64,000 bases of DNA from Scytolyngbya sp. HA4215-MV1 (GCA_019359045.1 JAHHIA010000016.1:1-64000); one strand, 5' to 3'; shown: positions 8,458-17,489, numbered from the stretch's first letter. Notes: a model not told the origin generated them from the sequence alone. Numbers and translations: made by a program.

Positions 8458-9299
8458 CCCACGCCTCCTAGCTCCTGATACGAACCTGCTGATGAAATAG
8501 ACAGGAGCGTGAGTACCCTACTTGGTTGGATGCGATGGCTCATATCAACTTGCCATCGACGATTGGCAATAAGGTAACGGACAACCGATAGGCTTACTCC
8601 AGGAGAGAGTCCTAATTGATCATCACATGTGTTAGTGATTCTAGTTAGCGCTGTTTTCTCTTGTAAAACCTGTGGCGTTAGAACTGCTTCAATTCGTGTA
8701 ATGTCATCTTGATTGAGTGGTGCTAAATCGTTGAGCCAGTAACAAGAGCGCAGCCATTTAAGGTTTTCAACAAAGGTTTTGGGGATTTCTTTCTCGGTAA
8801 CAACTCCCCAATCAATATTCCGACGTTTCCAGTAAAGCCGCTCAATCTCCAGTTTCTCTAAAGTTCGTTGTGATTGAAGATCAGCGACAGGTTTAATGGC
8901 ACGAGCTTTTTCTATCTCGTGATCACTCTGTTTCAGAGTAATCAAAAAATCTGTGGTCATTACCACGGATTGTTGGGTTTGAGGATCAGTAGGATGGATA
9001 TATTCACATTGTTCTGCAATTTGCTGAGTTTCCTCCAACGGCAGTAGAGGAAATTGCTCTCGGATATCCAACACCGATTGTGACCAATCTAAAACGTAGA
9101 AATAGCTGGTCTCCAATTGGCTCAACAAATGATGGTCTCTGCCAGTCTTCCAACCTTTGACTCGACTGGCTAATCCCTGAGAAGGAACATCCTGAATTTG
9201 GAGCCAAGGTTGGTACTTGGCTCCTCTACCACTACCACGGCGCTCCTTCAGTCGTTGCTCAACTTTCTGCTGATTGGTACTCCGATTACGTTTAGCCAT
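8454..9299 (-). CDS. tnsA: TnsA endonuclease
   Basis: Counting from ATG 9299, the protein has 281 residues and an N-terminal endonuclease domain with Glu63 (QLETSYF), Asp117 (TTDFLI) and Lys136 (ARAIKPV). This matches the Glu63-Asp114-Lys132 active site of E. coli TnsA, and the C-terminal half is the TnsC/TnsB contact domain. TnsA cuts the non-transferred strands so that the element moves by cut-and-paste. Separate TnsA and TnsB genes distinguish this element from TnsAB-fusion and TnsA-less (type V-K) transposons. A TTG at 9320 could add seven residues; neither start has a clear Shine-Dalgarno sequence. The gene is followed by an ATGA overlap with tnsB. Confidence 0.92.
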   Translation of the reverse strand: MAKRNRSTNQQKVEQRLKERRGSGRGAKYQPWLQIQDVPSQGLASRVKGWKTGRDHHLLSQLETSYFYVLDWSQSVLDIREQFPLLPLEETQQIAEQCEYIHPTDPQTQQSVVMTTDFLITLKQSDHEIEKARAIKPVADLQSQRTLEKLEIERLYWKRRNIDWGVVTEKEIPKTFVENLKWLRSCYWLNDLAPLNQDDITRIEAVLTPQVLQEKTALTRITNTCDDQLGLSPGVSLSVVRYLIANRRWQVDMSHRIQPSRVLTLLSISSAGSYQELGGVG

Positions 9300-9345
9300 T
9301 GGGTTAATGCTGTCTAACAAATCTAGTAAATCTAGACGCTAGAAA

Positions 9346-9465
9346 GCGTTCTACTGGTACAAACTTTCTAGTTCTCCCAGTATAGAGCCTAATTTGCTAG
9401 TATCCAAGTTTATTTCGCGGTATATGACATTATTTGCCAGTAGACAAGTTTATTTGCGTTTTACA
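9346..9465. repeat. Transposon right end with TnsB-site-like repeats
   Basis: Two copies of a 30-base motif lie exactly 40 bases apart, at 9391-9420 and 9431-9460, sharing the core ATTTGCYAGTAKMCAAGTTT. A weaker third copy is visible around 9351-9375. Read from the glmS side the element begins with 5'-TGTAAAACGC, with the TGT terminus usual for Tn7-like ends. Tn7 right ends carry several closely spaced TnsB sites beside tnsA, which is what is seen here. Confidence 0.75.
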
Positions 9466-9492
9466 TTATTGGGAAAGGTGCAAGATCTGAGC
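9466..9492. other. attTn7-like insertion site downstream of glmS
   Basis: The five bases next to the terminal ACA (ttatt, 9466-9470) are the expected right copy of the target duplication. They lie 22-26 bases past the glmS stop, which is the classical Tn7 attachment position. The second copy should flank the left end outside this window. Confidence 0.7.
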
Positions 9493-11387
9493 TATTCTAC
9501 CGTTACCGATTTTGCCAAATTTCTTGGCTGATCCACGTCCAAGCCTCGGCGCGCCGCAATGTGATAGGACAACAATTGCAGCGGAATCACCGTAATAATC
9601 GGCGACAAAATCTCTGCCACATGGGGCACCGGAATCACCGTATCAAACGTCTCCGCTGCTTCCTGTTCATCCATCGGCGTCACGCCAATCAACCGGGCAT
9701 CCCGCGCTCTAGCTTCCTGGGCATTCGAGAGCACCTTCTCAAACACGCCACCGGGCATTGCGATCGTCACCACCGGCACCTTGGCATCTAGCAACGCAAT
9801 CGGACCATGCTTCATCTCTCCGGCAGGATAGCCTTCCGCATGGATATAGCTAATTTCCTTCAGCTTTAGCGCCCCTTCCAGGGCGATCGGGAAATTGATG
9901 CCCCGTCCCAAAAAGATAAAGTCCTGCGTCTCCGCAAAATCGTGCGCCAGTTGTTCAATGTAACGCTCCTGGCTTTCCAGCACCGACTCAATCTGCGCGG
10001 GCAGTTGCCGCAGCCCTGCCAACATCTCCTCTGTCTCCACCGGAGACAGGGTTTGGCGGTGGAATGCCAAGTCGATCGCCAGAGCATAAAACGCCATCAG
10101 TTGCCCGATAAAGGTCTTGGTGGCTGCGACACCAATCTCAATCCCCGCATGGGTATCGATAATGTGAGGCACTAGATGCCCCAGGGAACTTTCGGGACGG
10201 TTAGTAATGCCCAGCAAGCGCGCCTGATAGTCGCCACCATGCATGGCACGGCGTTGCTTTTCCATCTCCAGCGCTGCCAGGGTATCTGCCGTTTCACCCG
10301 ATTGCGTCACCCCGATCGTCAGCGTATTCGGCACCAGCGGTGCAGGCGAATAGCGAAATTCTGATGCATACTGCACTTGAGTGGGCAGTTCCGCAATTTG
10401 CTCCAGCAAATATTTACCCACCAGACTGGCGTGCCAACTGGTGCCACAAGCCACGATCTGAATATGTTCCAAATGGGCGTAGAACGAATCGGGTAAGTTC
10501 AAGCGCACCGGGGAGTGCATGTGGTCAGCTGCACTCCATTCCGCATCAAAATATGCTTCCAGACAGGCTCGTACCACCCCCGGCTGTTCGTAAATTTCTT
10601 TCAGCATGAAGTGCTTAAAGCCCTGTTTCTCCACCATCACCGGGTTCCAGCTCAGGGTGCGGGGATACTTCTTCAGCCGTTGTCCTTCAAAACTATAGAC
10701 TTCCACTCCCAACGGAGTTAGGCGCGCCAGTTCACCATTCTCCAGGGTCAACACGGCTTGGGTATAAGGCACTAGCGCTGGTGTATCCGATGCACAATAA
10801 AATTCACCCTGCCCAAAGCCGATCGACAGGGGGGCTTGTTGCCGCGCCACGATCAGTTCATCGGGATGATCCGCAGAAATGACGGCGATCGCAAAGGCTC
10901 CTTGCAGTTGATTCACTGCCTGTCGCACCGCCTCCAGTAATGGCGAAGTGTTGGCCGATGCCGCAGGCAGATGCTTCAGAATTTCGGCAATCAGATGGGG
11001 AATTACCTCGGTGTCGGTTTCTGATCGAAACTCGTGCCCTTTCTGCTTCAGGTCTTCTCGCAGTTCCCGATAGTTCTCAATAATGCCATTCTGCACCACT
11101 GCCAACCGCCGCGCCGTGTCCATATGGGGATGGGCGTTATATTCTTCCGGTTTGCCATGGGTTGCCCAGCGGGTGTGCCCAATGCCCAAGCGGGCGGGAT
11201 TGTTTTGCCCTTCTAGCTTCTCTTGCAGGTTGTGGAGCTTGCCCTTGGCGCGAACGCAATGAATTTCGCCTTCCAAGACCGTGGCAATCCCTGCCGAGTC
11301 GTATCCTCGATACTCTAGCTTTCGTAACCCTTCCAGGAGGATGTCACTTGCTGTCCGGGTGCCAATGTAGCCAACAATTCCACACAT
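9492..11387 (-). CDS. glmS: Glutamine-fructose-6-phosphate aminotransferase (isomerizing)
   Basis: GlmS makes glucosamine-6-phosphate from fructose-6-phosphate and glutamine, the first step to UDP-GlcNAc and peptidoglycan. The 631-residue protein starts MCGIVGYIG, exposing the N-terminal Cys nucleophile of the class II amidotransferase domain. Two SIS sugar-isomerase domains follow, with the motifs SGETADTLAAL and GATKTFIGQ-like, and it ends LAKSVTVE as in the family. The reading frame is open 45 codons further upstream, but ATG 11387 is right because of the required Cys and an AGGAG ribosome site. The intact 3' end serves as the attachment sequence for the Tn7-like element, and the insertion separates glmS from any native terminator. 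Confidence 0.97.
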   Translation of the reverse strand: MCGIVGYIGTRTASDILLEGLRKLEYRGYDSAGIATVLEGEIHCVRAKGKLHNLQEKLEGQNNPARLGIGHTRWATHGKPEEYNAHPHMDTARRLAVVQNGIIENYRELREDLKQKGHEFRSETDTEVIPHLIAEILKHLPAASANTSPLLEAVRQAVNQLQGAFAIAVISADHPDELIVARQQAPLSIGFGQGEFYCASDTPALVPYTQAVLTLENGELARLTPLGVEVYSFEGQRLKKYPRTLSWNPVMVEKQGFKHFMLKEIYEQPGVVRACLEAYFDAEWSAADHMHSPVRLNLPDSFYAHLEHIQIVACGTSWHASLVGKYLLEQIAELPTQVQYASEFRYSPAPLVPNTLTIGVTQSGETADTLAALEMEKQRRAMHGGDYQARLLGITNRPESSLGHLVPHIIDTHAGIEIGVAATKTFIGQLMAFYALAIDLAFHRQTLSPVETEEMLAGLRQLPAQIESVLESQERYIEQLAHDFAETQDFIFLGRGINFPIALEGALKLKEISYIHAEGYPAGEMKHGPIALLDAKVPVVTIAMPGGVFEKVLSNAQEARARDARLIGVTPMDEQEAAETFDTVIPVPHVAEILSPIITVIPLQLLSYHIAARRGLDVDQPRNLAKSVTVE

Positions 11388-11564
11388 GAACTTGCATCTC
11401 CTAGTAACCTGCTCATCAGGGGGTAGCAATCTGCGATCGATCCGGGCTGAGTCGATCCGTGCTTTGCAAACTTCCTCATCAAGTCTAAGGTTTAAAGCCA
11501 GGAGATGGAGAAATTGATACACAACAAAGCGATCGCACAGGGGTCAACACAGCTTTAAGGTTGC

Positions 11565-11804
11565 TTACCGCTTCTCACACCCAATGCCGTCCTTATCGCG
11601 GTCGAAGCCATGAGGATCTGGAGCGAGTACTTGGAAATTGCGATAGGGGATGTCTTTGCAATCGAGATCGGGCGGAGGCGAAGGAATGCATACGGTTGGA
11701 TAGGCGCGATCGCAATTGCCTGACATGGCTTGCTGGGCAGGCATAAAAATCGAAAGAGCGATCGCCAGACAAAGCGTAGTGAGAAGATAGAAAGCTTGCA
11801 TCAT
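11565..11804 (-). CDS. Small secreted Excalibur-like calcium-binding protein
   Basis: The 79-residue product has an N-terminal hydrophobic segment (YLLTTLCLAIALSIF) followed by an A-x-A-like region, so it is probably exported. The mature part is Cys-rich and ends with DRDKDGIGCE, the signature of the Excalibur calcium-binding motif (DxDxDGxxCE). Such domains occur in secreted nucleases and surface proteins; here the domain stands almost alone. Two ATG codons in tandem (11804, 11801) leave the start ambiguous by one residue. It lies divergent from nothing obvious and is probably a single-gene unit. Confidence 0.75.
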   Translation of the reverse strand: MMQAFYLLTTLCLAIALSIFMPAQQAMSGNCDRAYPTVCIPSPPPDLDCKDIPYRNFQVLAPDPHGFDRDKDGIGCEKR

Positions 11805-11939
11805 TTGGGTGGGGAAAGACTATCCACCACTCTGCCCGAAGGCAATGCTAGCTTTCGTAAAGCAACCAAAAAATATAGTGAAGGGAATTTGAATTTTGGT
11901 GGTGGATTCAAACCTTCGAGGTCTTATCAAGAATGGTAC

Positions 11940-11966
11940 AAAAAAAGGGTGAGCAATGCCCACCCT
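11940..11966 (-). terminator. Rho-independent terminator of the rbc operon
   Basis: On the minus strand a stem AGGGTGGGC / GCTCACCCT with an ATT loop is followed by a run of seven T. It lies about 42 bases after the rbcS stop codon. Confidence 0.85.
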
Positions 11967-12007
11967 AACAACACGATCAAATGATAGAAATCGTCAATGA
12001 ACCGAAA

Positions 12008-12355
12008 TTAGTAGCGGTAGCCGCCACCTGACTGACTGGGCTTGTGAACGATAAAGCTCATTACCTGGCATTGCTTGATGTTGTCAAATGCCACCACCCG
12101 GATATAGCACTGGGGATACTCAGAGCGGCATTGTTGCACTTCAGCCAACACTTCTTGGGGGCTGGAGCAGTTGAACAGAGGCAGTTTCCACATTGTCCAG
12201 TAGTAAATTTCGGCATCCGAGTTCTCGTTGAATTCAACGCAAGGATGGTAGCCCTGTTCGATGGTGTATTGAATTTGCCGCGCAATTTGCGCATCGCTGA
12301 GCGGAGGCAAGTAAGAAAAAGTCTCGTAACGCCGCTCTTTGGGTAAGGTCTTCAT
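12008..12355 (-). CDS. rbcS: Rubisco small subunit
   Basis: From ATG 12355 the protein has 115 residues and reads [20 protein letters not shown], the conserved start of cyanobacterial RbcS, continuing with the YHPCVEFNE region. It caps the L8S8 form IB holoenzyme in the carboxysome. The frame is open 19 codons further upstream, but GAGGAAATC immediately before ATG 12355 and family length support this start. It is the last gene of the rbcL-rbcX-rbcS operon, 74 bases after rbcX, and is followed by a strong terminator. Confidence 0.97.
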   Translation of the reverse strand: MKTLPKERRYETFSYLPPLSDAQIARQIQYTIEQGYHPCVEFNENSDAEIYYWTMWKLPLFNCSSPQEVLAEVQQCRSEYPQCYIRVVAFDNIKQCQVMSFIVHKPSQSGGGYRY

Positions 12356-12429
12356 GATTTCCTCAGTATTGTCTCGATAATGTTCAAAGGTTGCATTCTG
12401 AGGGATGGGCAAGCCGTCTTGGTCGATCG

Positions 12430-12897
12430 CTAAGCGCCATCGGACTCAGAACCCGTTTCTGTTTCAGGATGAGTGCTGACTACATCCGGATCAACCACTT
12501 CAGATTGAGAAGTTATCTCGCCCGCATCCGTTTCAGGATGAGGACTGACCGCAGCCGCATCGATCTGCGTCATACGTTCCAATTGCTGAGTGCGTTGCTG
12601 TAGATTCGCTTGTTGAATCCCTGTACGCAGCATTTCCGGTAAGTAGTCGGCAATTTCACCCGCAATATGCTCCCGCACAGTTAGAAGACGAAAAGCGAGC
12701 CGCTGCTCTTCTAGAAAAAGGGCTTGCAGAAACGCTTCACCATCCTGAATGCTGACTCGATAGGAAAACTGACGGAGCCAGTATGCCCGCTTCGGTTCAG
12801 TCTCATCCAACTGCGCAATCACAATCCGCAACGCTTGATAGGTCATATAACTGATCAGCGTCTTGGTTGTATCCTTCGCAATCTGCTTGAGATCCAT
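12430..12897 (-). CDS. rbcX: RbcX Rubisco assembly chaperone
   Basis: RbcX binds the C-terminal tail of newly folded RbcL and helps form the L8 core. The N-terminal 115 or so residues show the family sequence ([20 protein letters not shown] and the [10 protein letters not shown]-like helix). The protein is 155 residues, longer than the roughly 130 usual for the family. The extra C-terminal tail contains a near-duplicated segment, [10 protein letters not shown] and [10 protein letters not shown], separated by about 20 residues, and is acidic and probably disordered. It lies between rbcL and rbcS on the same strand, so it is co-transcribed. Confidence 0.96.
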   Translation of the reverse strand: MDLKQIAKDTTKTLISYMTYQALRIVIAQLDETEPKRAYWLRQFSYRVSIQDGEAFLQALFLEEQRLAFRLLTVREHIAGEIADYLPEMLRTGIQQANLQQRTQQLERMTQIDAAAVSPHPETDAGEITSQSEVVDPDVVSTHPETETGSESDGA

Positions 12898-12983
12898 AGG
12901 AAAAGAGTGAAGAGAGAAGAAAGAAGAAAGAAAAGAGTATATGAGATTCCTTCAATCTTCTTTCTCCCTTCTTCGTTCTTTCG
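12898..12983. repeat. Purine/pyrimidine-biased spacer between rbcX and rbcL
   Basis: The 86-base spacer consists almost wholly of GAAGAAAGA-type units on the plus strand, giving a long pyrimidine-rich run in the rbcL-rbcX messenger. It may affect messenger stability or ribosome loading. No gene is present. Confidence 0.55.
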
Positions 12984-14414
12984 TTAAATAGTGTCTTGAG
13001 CCTCGAACTCGAACTTGATTTCCTTCCACAGTTCGCAAGCGGTTGCGAGTTCAGGACTCCAGCGACAAGCTTCGCGAATGATGTCGCCACCTTCGCGCAT
13101 CAGGTCGCGACCTTCGTTGCGAGCTTGAACGCAAGCTTCCAGCGCCACGCGGTTTGCTGTTGCACCCGGAGCATTGCCCCAGGGGTGACCCAGCGTACCA
13201 CCACCAAACTGAAGCACCGAGTCATCCCCAAAGATTTCCACTAGTGCGGGCATGTGCCATACGTGGATACCACCGGAAGCCACTGCCATTACACCAGGCA
13301 TAGAAGCCCAATCCTGAGTGAAGTAGATCCCTTTGGAGCGATCTTGCTCAACATAGTTTTCGCGCAACAGATCGACGAAACCGAGGGTCACGGCTTTGTC
13401 GCCTTCCAGTTTACCCACAACGGTTCCAGTGTGGATGTGGTCACCACCGGACATCCGCAAGCACTTTGCTAACACACGGAAGTGCATGCCGTGGTTCTTT
13501 TGACGATCGATCACAGCGTGCATGGCGCGGTGAATGTGCAACAACATGCCATTGTCACGGCACCATTTTGCCAAAGTGGTGTTGGCGGTGAAGCCTGCGG
13601 TCAAGAAGTCATGCATGATGATGGGCATTTCGAGTTCTTTGGCGAACTCAGCCCGCTTCAGCATTTCTTCGCAAGTGGCAGCGGTACAGTTCAGGTAGTG
13701 ACCTTTGATTTCACCCGTTTCAGCCTGAGACTTGTGGATTGCATCAGCAACAAACAAGAAACGATCGCGCCAGCGTTGGAACGGCTGAGAGTTGATATTT
13801 TCGTCGTCTTTGGTGAAGTCCAGACCACCGCGCAGACATTCGTACACGGCACGACCGTAGTTCTTCGCAGACAAACCGAGTTTAGGTTTGATAGTGCAAC
13901 CCAGCAACGGACGACCATACTTGTTGATCTTGTCGCGTTCAACCTGAATCCCGTGAGGGGGACCCTGGAAGGTCTTGAGGTAAGCCACTGGAATCCGCAA
14001 ATCTTCCAAGCGCAGCGCTTTCAGGGCTTTGAAACCAAACACGTTCCCCACAATGGAGGTCAACATGTTGGTGACGGAGCCTTCTTCAAACAGATCGAGC
14101 GGATAAGCAATGTAAGCGATGAACTGGTTATCTTCACCGGGAACGGGTTCGATATCGTAACAACGACCTTTGTAGCGATCGAGGTCGGTCAGCAAGTCAG
14201 TCCAGACCGTGGTCCAGGTTCCGGTTGAGGATTCAGCGGCAACAGCAGCACCGGCTTCTTCATAAGGAACTCCGGGCTGGGGGGTCACGCGGAAAGCTGC
14301 CAGGATGTCGGTATCTTTCGGAGTGTAGTCCGGAGTGTAATAGGTTAAGCGGTAGTCTTTAACCCCTGCTTGATACCCAGACTTCGCCTGGGTTCTGGTT
14401 TGCGCGTACGACAT
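12984..14414 (-). CDS. rbcL: Rubisco large subunit, form IB
   Basis: The 476-residue protein is full length for cyanobacterial RbcL. It begins [20 protein letters not shown] and contains the active-site segment [17 protein letters not shown], whose Lys is carbamylated, and the catalytic Lys in [10 protein letters not shown]. It fixes CO2 onto ribulose-1,5-bisphosphate in the Calvin cycle. It is the first gene of the rbcL-rbcX-rbcS operon and is preceded by a 636-base region that should hold its promoter. No anomalies are seen. Confidence 0.99.
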   Translation of the reverse strand: MSYAQTRTQAKSGYQAGVKDYRLTYYTPDYTPKDTDILAAFRVTPQPGVPYEEAGAAVAAESSTGTWTTVWTDLLTDLDRYKGRCYDIEPVPGEDNQFIAYIAYPLDLFEEGSVTNMLTSIVGNVFGFKALKALRLEDLRIPVAYLKTFQGPPHGIQVERDKINKYGRPLLGCTIKPKLGLSAKNYGRAVYECLRGGLDFTKDDENINSQPFQRWRDRFLFVADAIHKSQAETGEIKGHYLNCTAATCEEMLKRAEFAKELEMPIIMHDFLTAGFTANTTLAKWCRDNGMLLHIHRAMHAVIDRQKNHGMHFRVLAKCLRMSGGDHIHTGTVVGKLEGDKAVTLGFVDLLRENYVEQDRSKGIYFTQDWASMPGVMAVASGGIHVWHMPALVEIFGDDSVLQFGGGTLGHPWGNAPGATANRVALEACVQARNEGRDLMREGGDIIREACRWSPELATACELWKEIKFEFEAQDTI

Positions 14415-15050
14415 ATCTCCCTTCCTGTGAATTCAAATTTTCTCGATCGAAGCAATCAGAACCTAATTAAGTTCCGTTAATCAATTCTGATTGCGATTCT
14501 AAGAAACCTGGTGTTGACTGGGAACCGGCAACCGACATCACCCCAGAGAAACCGGAGTTGCCAGTGCTGCACTTCCTTCACCTTGCATCAGGTGGCTTTA
14601 GTAAGAATGATATCAGCAATGTACCGCAAAACAATAAGCCAGGGTTTTGCAATTCTGTTGTGTTCGATAAACATTGTTTATCTTTTACATATTTGACTTG
14701 ACTTCCATGAAATCAAGTAACAGAGCACGATCGAGCATAAAATTTCACAGCGTTTTCCATATAAACACAAAGAAATCTATACTCTTATCTTGTTTTGTAA
14801 CGAGAAAAATCTTCGATCGAAAACTAAACGAATTCTCCGCATTTTGTCCAACTCTGTATCCAGTTTTTGCAGATTGCGATCGGTCAATGGCGACCCGAAC
14901 CAGGTTTGAGTAAATCTGAATTTAAGATTGCGTTTTATTGCGAATTTTCATGTTTGGCGTCAATCCATGCATTAAAAACTGGATTGGCAGGGTGTGCCAA
15001 CCGTTCAACGGACTGGGTTCGCCTATCGTCTAATTTTGGTAGGTTTGACC
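14415..15050 (-). promoter_or_regulatory. rbcL upstream region with a perfect palindrome
   Basis: No convincing gene lies in these 636 bases. The site GATAAACATTGTTTATC (14666-14682) is a perfect 8+1+8 inverted repeat about 250 bases upstream of the rbcL start. It fits the T-N11-A type of LysR-family operator (RbcR/CmpR/NdhR), but that assignment is inferred. The region is AT-rich around the palindrome and GGAG (reading GGAAGGGAGATATG) lies just before the rbcL start. Confidence 0.45.
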
Positions 15051-16631
15051 TTACCTCTTTACAATTTCTCCCTTCGGCTGTTGATGCAACTGCCGTGTTT
15101 TCTCGAGCAGGGCTTCGACGTCTTCTTCCGCTAAGCGCTGAACATAGTTCACTTTGATTTCTTCGAGTAAATCCGTTAATAATCCTTGCAGTTCATCTAC
15201 GGTGTTCTGTTGTTGGACTTCGGTAGTTAACGTTGTGACCAAGTTTTTGACTAAAAGGTTGACGAGATCCGTGAAAACGGGATCTTCCAGTGCCGACCTC
15301 AAGGCGGTGTAAGCAGTTTGGGTTGCTTCTGAAATCACTCGCTCGTTGATCTGACTGGGAATGTTGCCCAATCCAGGAATTGTCTCAAAGCCGCGGTAGA
15401 GAGGAGATTGCTTGAGGACGCTTTCGATCACATGGCGGAGCAAGGCTTCAATATCGGGCTGCACTTTCGGGAACACCTGGTAGACCGTGAGTTTGATCAG
15501 ATGAGCGGTAATTTCTTCGACTTCGTTGCGGTTGTTGATGTCGATATAGCGACGATCTCCCGATTTCATCAACCAATTTGTCACTTCGCCCCGGGTAATC
15601 GATCCTTGTACTTGATTGATGACCTGCACCACGACCACCTCAGTAATTTCTTCAGCAATGTTGGCAACAAAGCTATGCCGGACCTGGTCTTGAATCTGAT
15701 GCATATCAACGATCTCAGCTTCATCCAGCCGATTGGCTACTGGGAAAATCCGCACCCATGCCCAGGCAGGAAAGGTGACCCCAAATGGGAACAACAGGGG
15801 AATATCGTACCAGCGCCAGATCATGGCATCTAGCCAACTCAGGCTGCTATAGCGACGGCTAATGTAAAAGGTGCGTGCCAGAAATTCCAGCGCAAACAAA
15901 ATTACGAATGGAGCATCCAAGACCCAGAAGTTGTTTGTGGGGTCTCCGTTTTCACCGATCGTCCGATAATAGTTAGTGGCGATCAGCGGTGCAACTTTTT
16001 GGTCAAACCAATTTTTTTCTCGCTCCCAGGTGGCAGGAGTGAGAGATTGGGTGCTCCAAAAAATGTCGAAAGCTTCTCGTGCTGGTACATTTTCCCGGTC
16101 TTTGCTGCGTACCTGGTCGCGCATCTGATTTTTGATTTTCTCCAAAATGCCGCTTTTATTGGCTGCGGCAAAGGGGTCCGTGACAATCATGTCGCTGCTT
16201 AGGTTGCGCAATTTTGCCAAAGTTGCCTGCACTTCGGTGGACTTAAAGGCATTGTCCAATCCTTTCTGATTAATCTGGCGCTCCAGGGTTTGTACCGTAT
16301 TTAAGTAGCTTTGGGTTTCACGATGCGGTTGAATCCCTTTAATGGGGTCGTATATGCAGGTAATGACGGATTGGCGAAGGGTGCGCGGTGGCTCCTTATT
16401 CGTAATCGATCGATCGTTACAATCCATTTCTGGTAGAGGGACCTGTACCTGGAACTGGGTAAATGGCACTGGGATGTTGCCCTGTAACCAAAAGTTTCGC
16501 CAGGAGACATAGGTCAGGTCAAACATCACTAGGCAAAGATTGGCAGAGGCGATCGTTGCCATGATGCGTTCAAACCAGAGATTGCGACGACGGTTGCTCT
16601 GTCGTTTGGCAAAATTACGAGAAGAGGACAT
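15051..16631 (-). CDS. Conserved cyanobacterial membrane protein of unknown function
   Basis: This 526-residue protein has a basic N-terminus (RRRNLWFERIMATI) and a first membrane segment near residues 25-45. A soluble coiled-coil-like part follows, then a hydrophobic patch in the middle (FVILFALEFLARTFYI and LLFPFGVTFPAWAWVRIF, about residues 245-300). The C-terminal 220 residues are helical and charged, with a pattern of long amphipathic helices. I recognise it as a conserved cyanobacterial type but cannot name a function. It is a single gene with its own spacer on each side. Confidence 0.8.
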   Translation of the reverse strand: MSSSRNFAKRQSNRRRNLWFERIMATIASANLCLVMFDLTYVSWRNFWLQGNIPVPFTQFQVQVPLPEMDCNDRSITNKEPPRTLRQSVITCIYDPIKGIQPHRETQSYLNTVQTLERQINQKGLDNAFKSTEVQATLAKLRNLSSDMIVTDPFAAANKSGILEKIKNQMRDQVRSKDRENVPAREAFDIFWSTQSLTPATWEREKNWFDQKVAPLIATNYYRTIGENGDPTNNFWVLDAPFVILFALEFLARTFYISRRYSSLSWLDAMIWRWYDIPLLFPFGVTFPAWAWVRIFPVANRLDEAEIVDMHQIQDQVRHSFVANIAEEITEVVVVQVINQVQGSITRGEVTNWLMKSGDRRYIDINNRNEVEEITAHLIKLTVYQVFPKVQPDIEALLRHVIESVLKQSPLYRGFETIPGLGNIPSQINERVISEATQTAYTALRSALEDPVFTDLVNLLVKNLVTTLTTEVQQQNTVDELQGLLTDLLEEIKVNYVQRLAEEDVEALLEKTRQLHQQPKGEIVKR

Positions 16632-16800
16632 GGCTCCACCAAGTAGACAAGGTTATCCCAAAAGTATGGGAGTCTACCTGTCAATTCGCAATCTATTCTG
16701 AAAAGTTCTTGAAACTCCAGAGAAATGGATGAATTTGGCTTAAACTGAGCTTGCTTATATCGAGGTCTGATTTCAAAGTTATTTGCGAGGAATGACCCAG

Positions 16801-17460
16801 ATGAAAAAGAAACAAAACAATCATTCTGATTTAGGAAAACGTGTCGTGTTATTTGCGATCGCAGCGATCGCGGCTGGATCTGCGCAAACTCCCATCCTGA
16901 GCTTTGCTGCTACTACCCCTGCAACTGTAAATTCGGGGGCAAGTCATGGGGATGCCCTACCTAATTCACTTCAGCCAGGTGAATTTCAAATTGCCCAACT
17001 ATCGGGCTCCTGCCGTCGGTTAAACCACGCGGCGGCGGTCTATGAAGACTCTGCGGTGACCAGTAAAATCGTTGCGAATTTGGTGATGGGAACGGTAGTC
17101 AAGCTGGCTGCCAACACTGGGGTGAATGGGTTAATTGAAATTGACGCACCAGCAAAAGGCTACCTGGAACCTAAAAATTTGAGTCCAAAAGTTCCCTGTC
17201 CTGTGACGACTCCCCCTGCCGATCGTTGTCGGAAAGTGCTTAATCCCCCTGAAGGGTTGATTATTCGTGAAAAGCCTCAAACCTCGGCGCGGCTGGTCGG
17301 GGGGGTTGCCAAAGGTGCTACCGTCACGCTGACCAGCAGCCCACCCAACCGCAGCACCGATGCGAGTGGACGGATTTGGGTCGAGATCTCTCAGCCGATT
17401 CCTGGTTGGGTTTCCAACGGTTATCCTAACAATCCCAGCAATCTGATCTATTGTCCATAA
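16801..17460 (+). CDS. Secreted protein with two SH3-like (bacterial SH3) domains
   Basis: From ATG 16801 the protein has about 219 residues. A signal peptide is visible (KRVVLFAIAAIAAGSAQTP, cleaved near SFA-A). Two SH3_3-like modules follow, each beginning with a Cys-Arg (SCRRLNHAAAV at about residue 65 and RCRKVLNPPEG at about 140) and containing VV/VTLTS strands; such domains bind peptidoglycan or other periplasmic ligands. GAGGA spaced nine bases before 16801 supports this start over TTG 16783 or ATG 16792. It stands alone and ends in a clear terminator. Confidence 0.82.
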   Translation: MKKKQNNHSDLGKRVVLFAIAAIAAGSAQTPILSFAATTPATVNSGASHGDALPNSLQPGEFQIAQLSGSCRRLNHAAAVYEDSAVTSKIVANLVMGTVVKLAANTGVNGLIEIDAPAKGYLEPKNLSPKVPCPVTTPPADRCRKVLNPPEGLIIREKPQTSARLVGGVAKGATVTLTSSPPNRSTDASGRIWVEISQPIPGWVSNGYPNNPSNLIYCP

Positions 17461-17489
17461 CATCCGGTTTGCGATATCACACTTATTCA

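Larger units (their letters stand above)
1..9465 (-). mobile_element. Tn7-like transposon, right-hand part, inserted at glmS
   Basis: The minus strand carries tnsA, tnsB, tnsC, a long TniQ/TnsD and a second TniQ/TnsD, in the order typical of Tn7 (tnsA nearest the end that faces glmS). The element ends in ACA at 9463-9465, preceded by repeats that look like TnsB sites, and this end lies 26 bases downstream of the glmS stop. In known Tn7 elements TnsA and TnsB cut and join, TnsC is the ATPase bridge and TnsD recognises the 3' end of glmS. The left end is not in the window; the boundary at position 1 is only the window edge. HIP1 octamers are sparse here compared with the flanking chromosome. 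No cas genes or CRISPR repeats are seen in this part. Confidence 0.88.

Noticed and set aside
1-9465. CRISPR array or cas genes in the transposon
   Set aside because: I looked for regularly spaced direct repeats and for cas-like products and found none in this part; they could lie to the left of the window.
11388-11522. N-terminal extension of glmS (45 codons)
   Set aside because: GlmS needs its N-terminal Cys directly after the initiator Met, and AGGAG precedes ATG 11387.
13482-14228. 248-codon open frame on the plus strand opposite rbcL
   Set aside because: It is the antisense shadow of the rbcL gene, with no start context or family resemblance.
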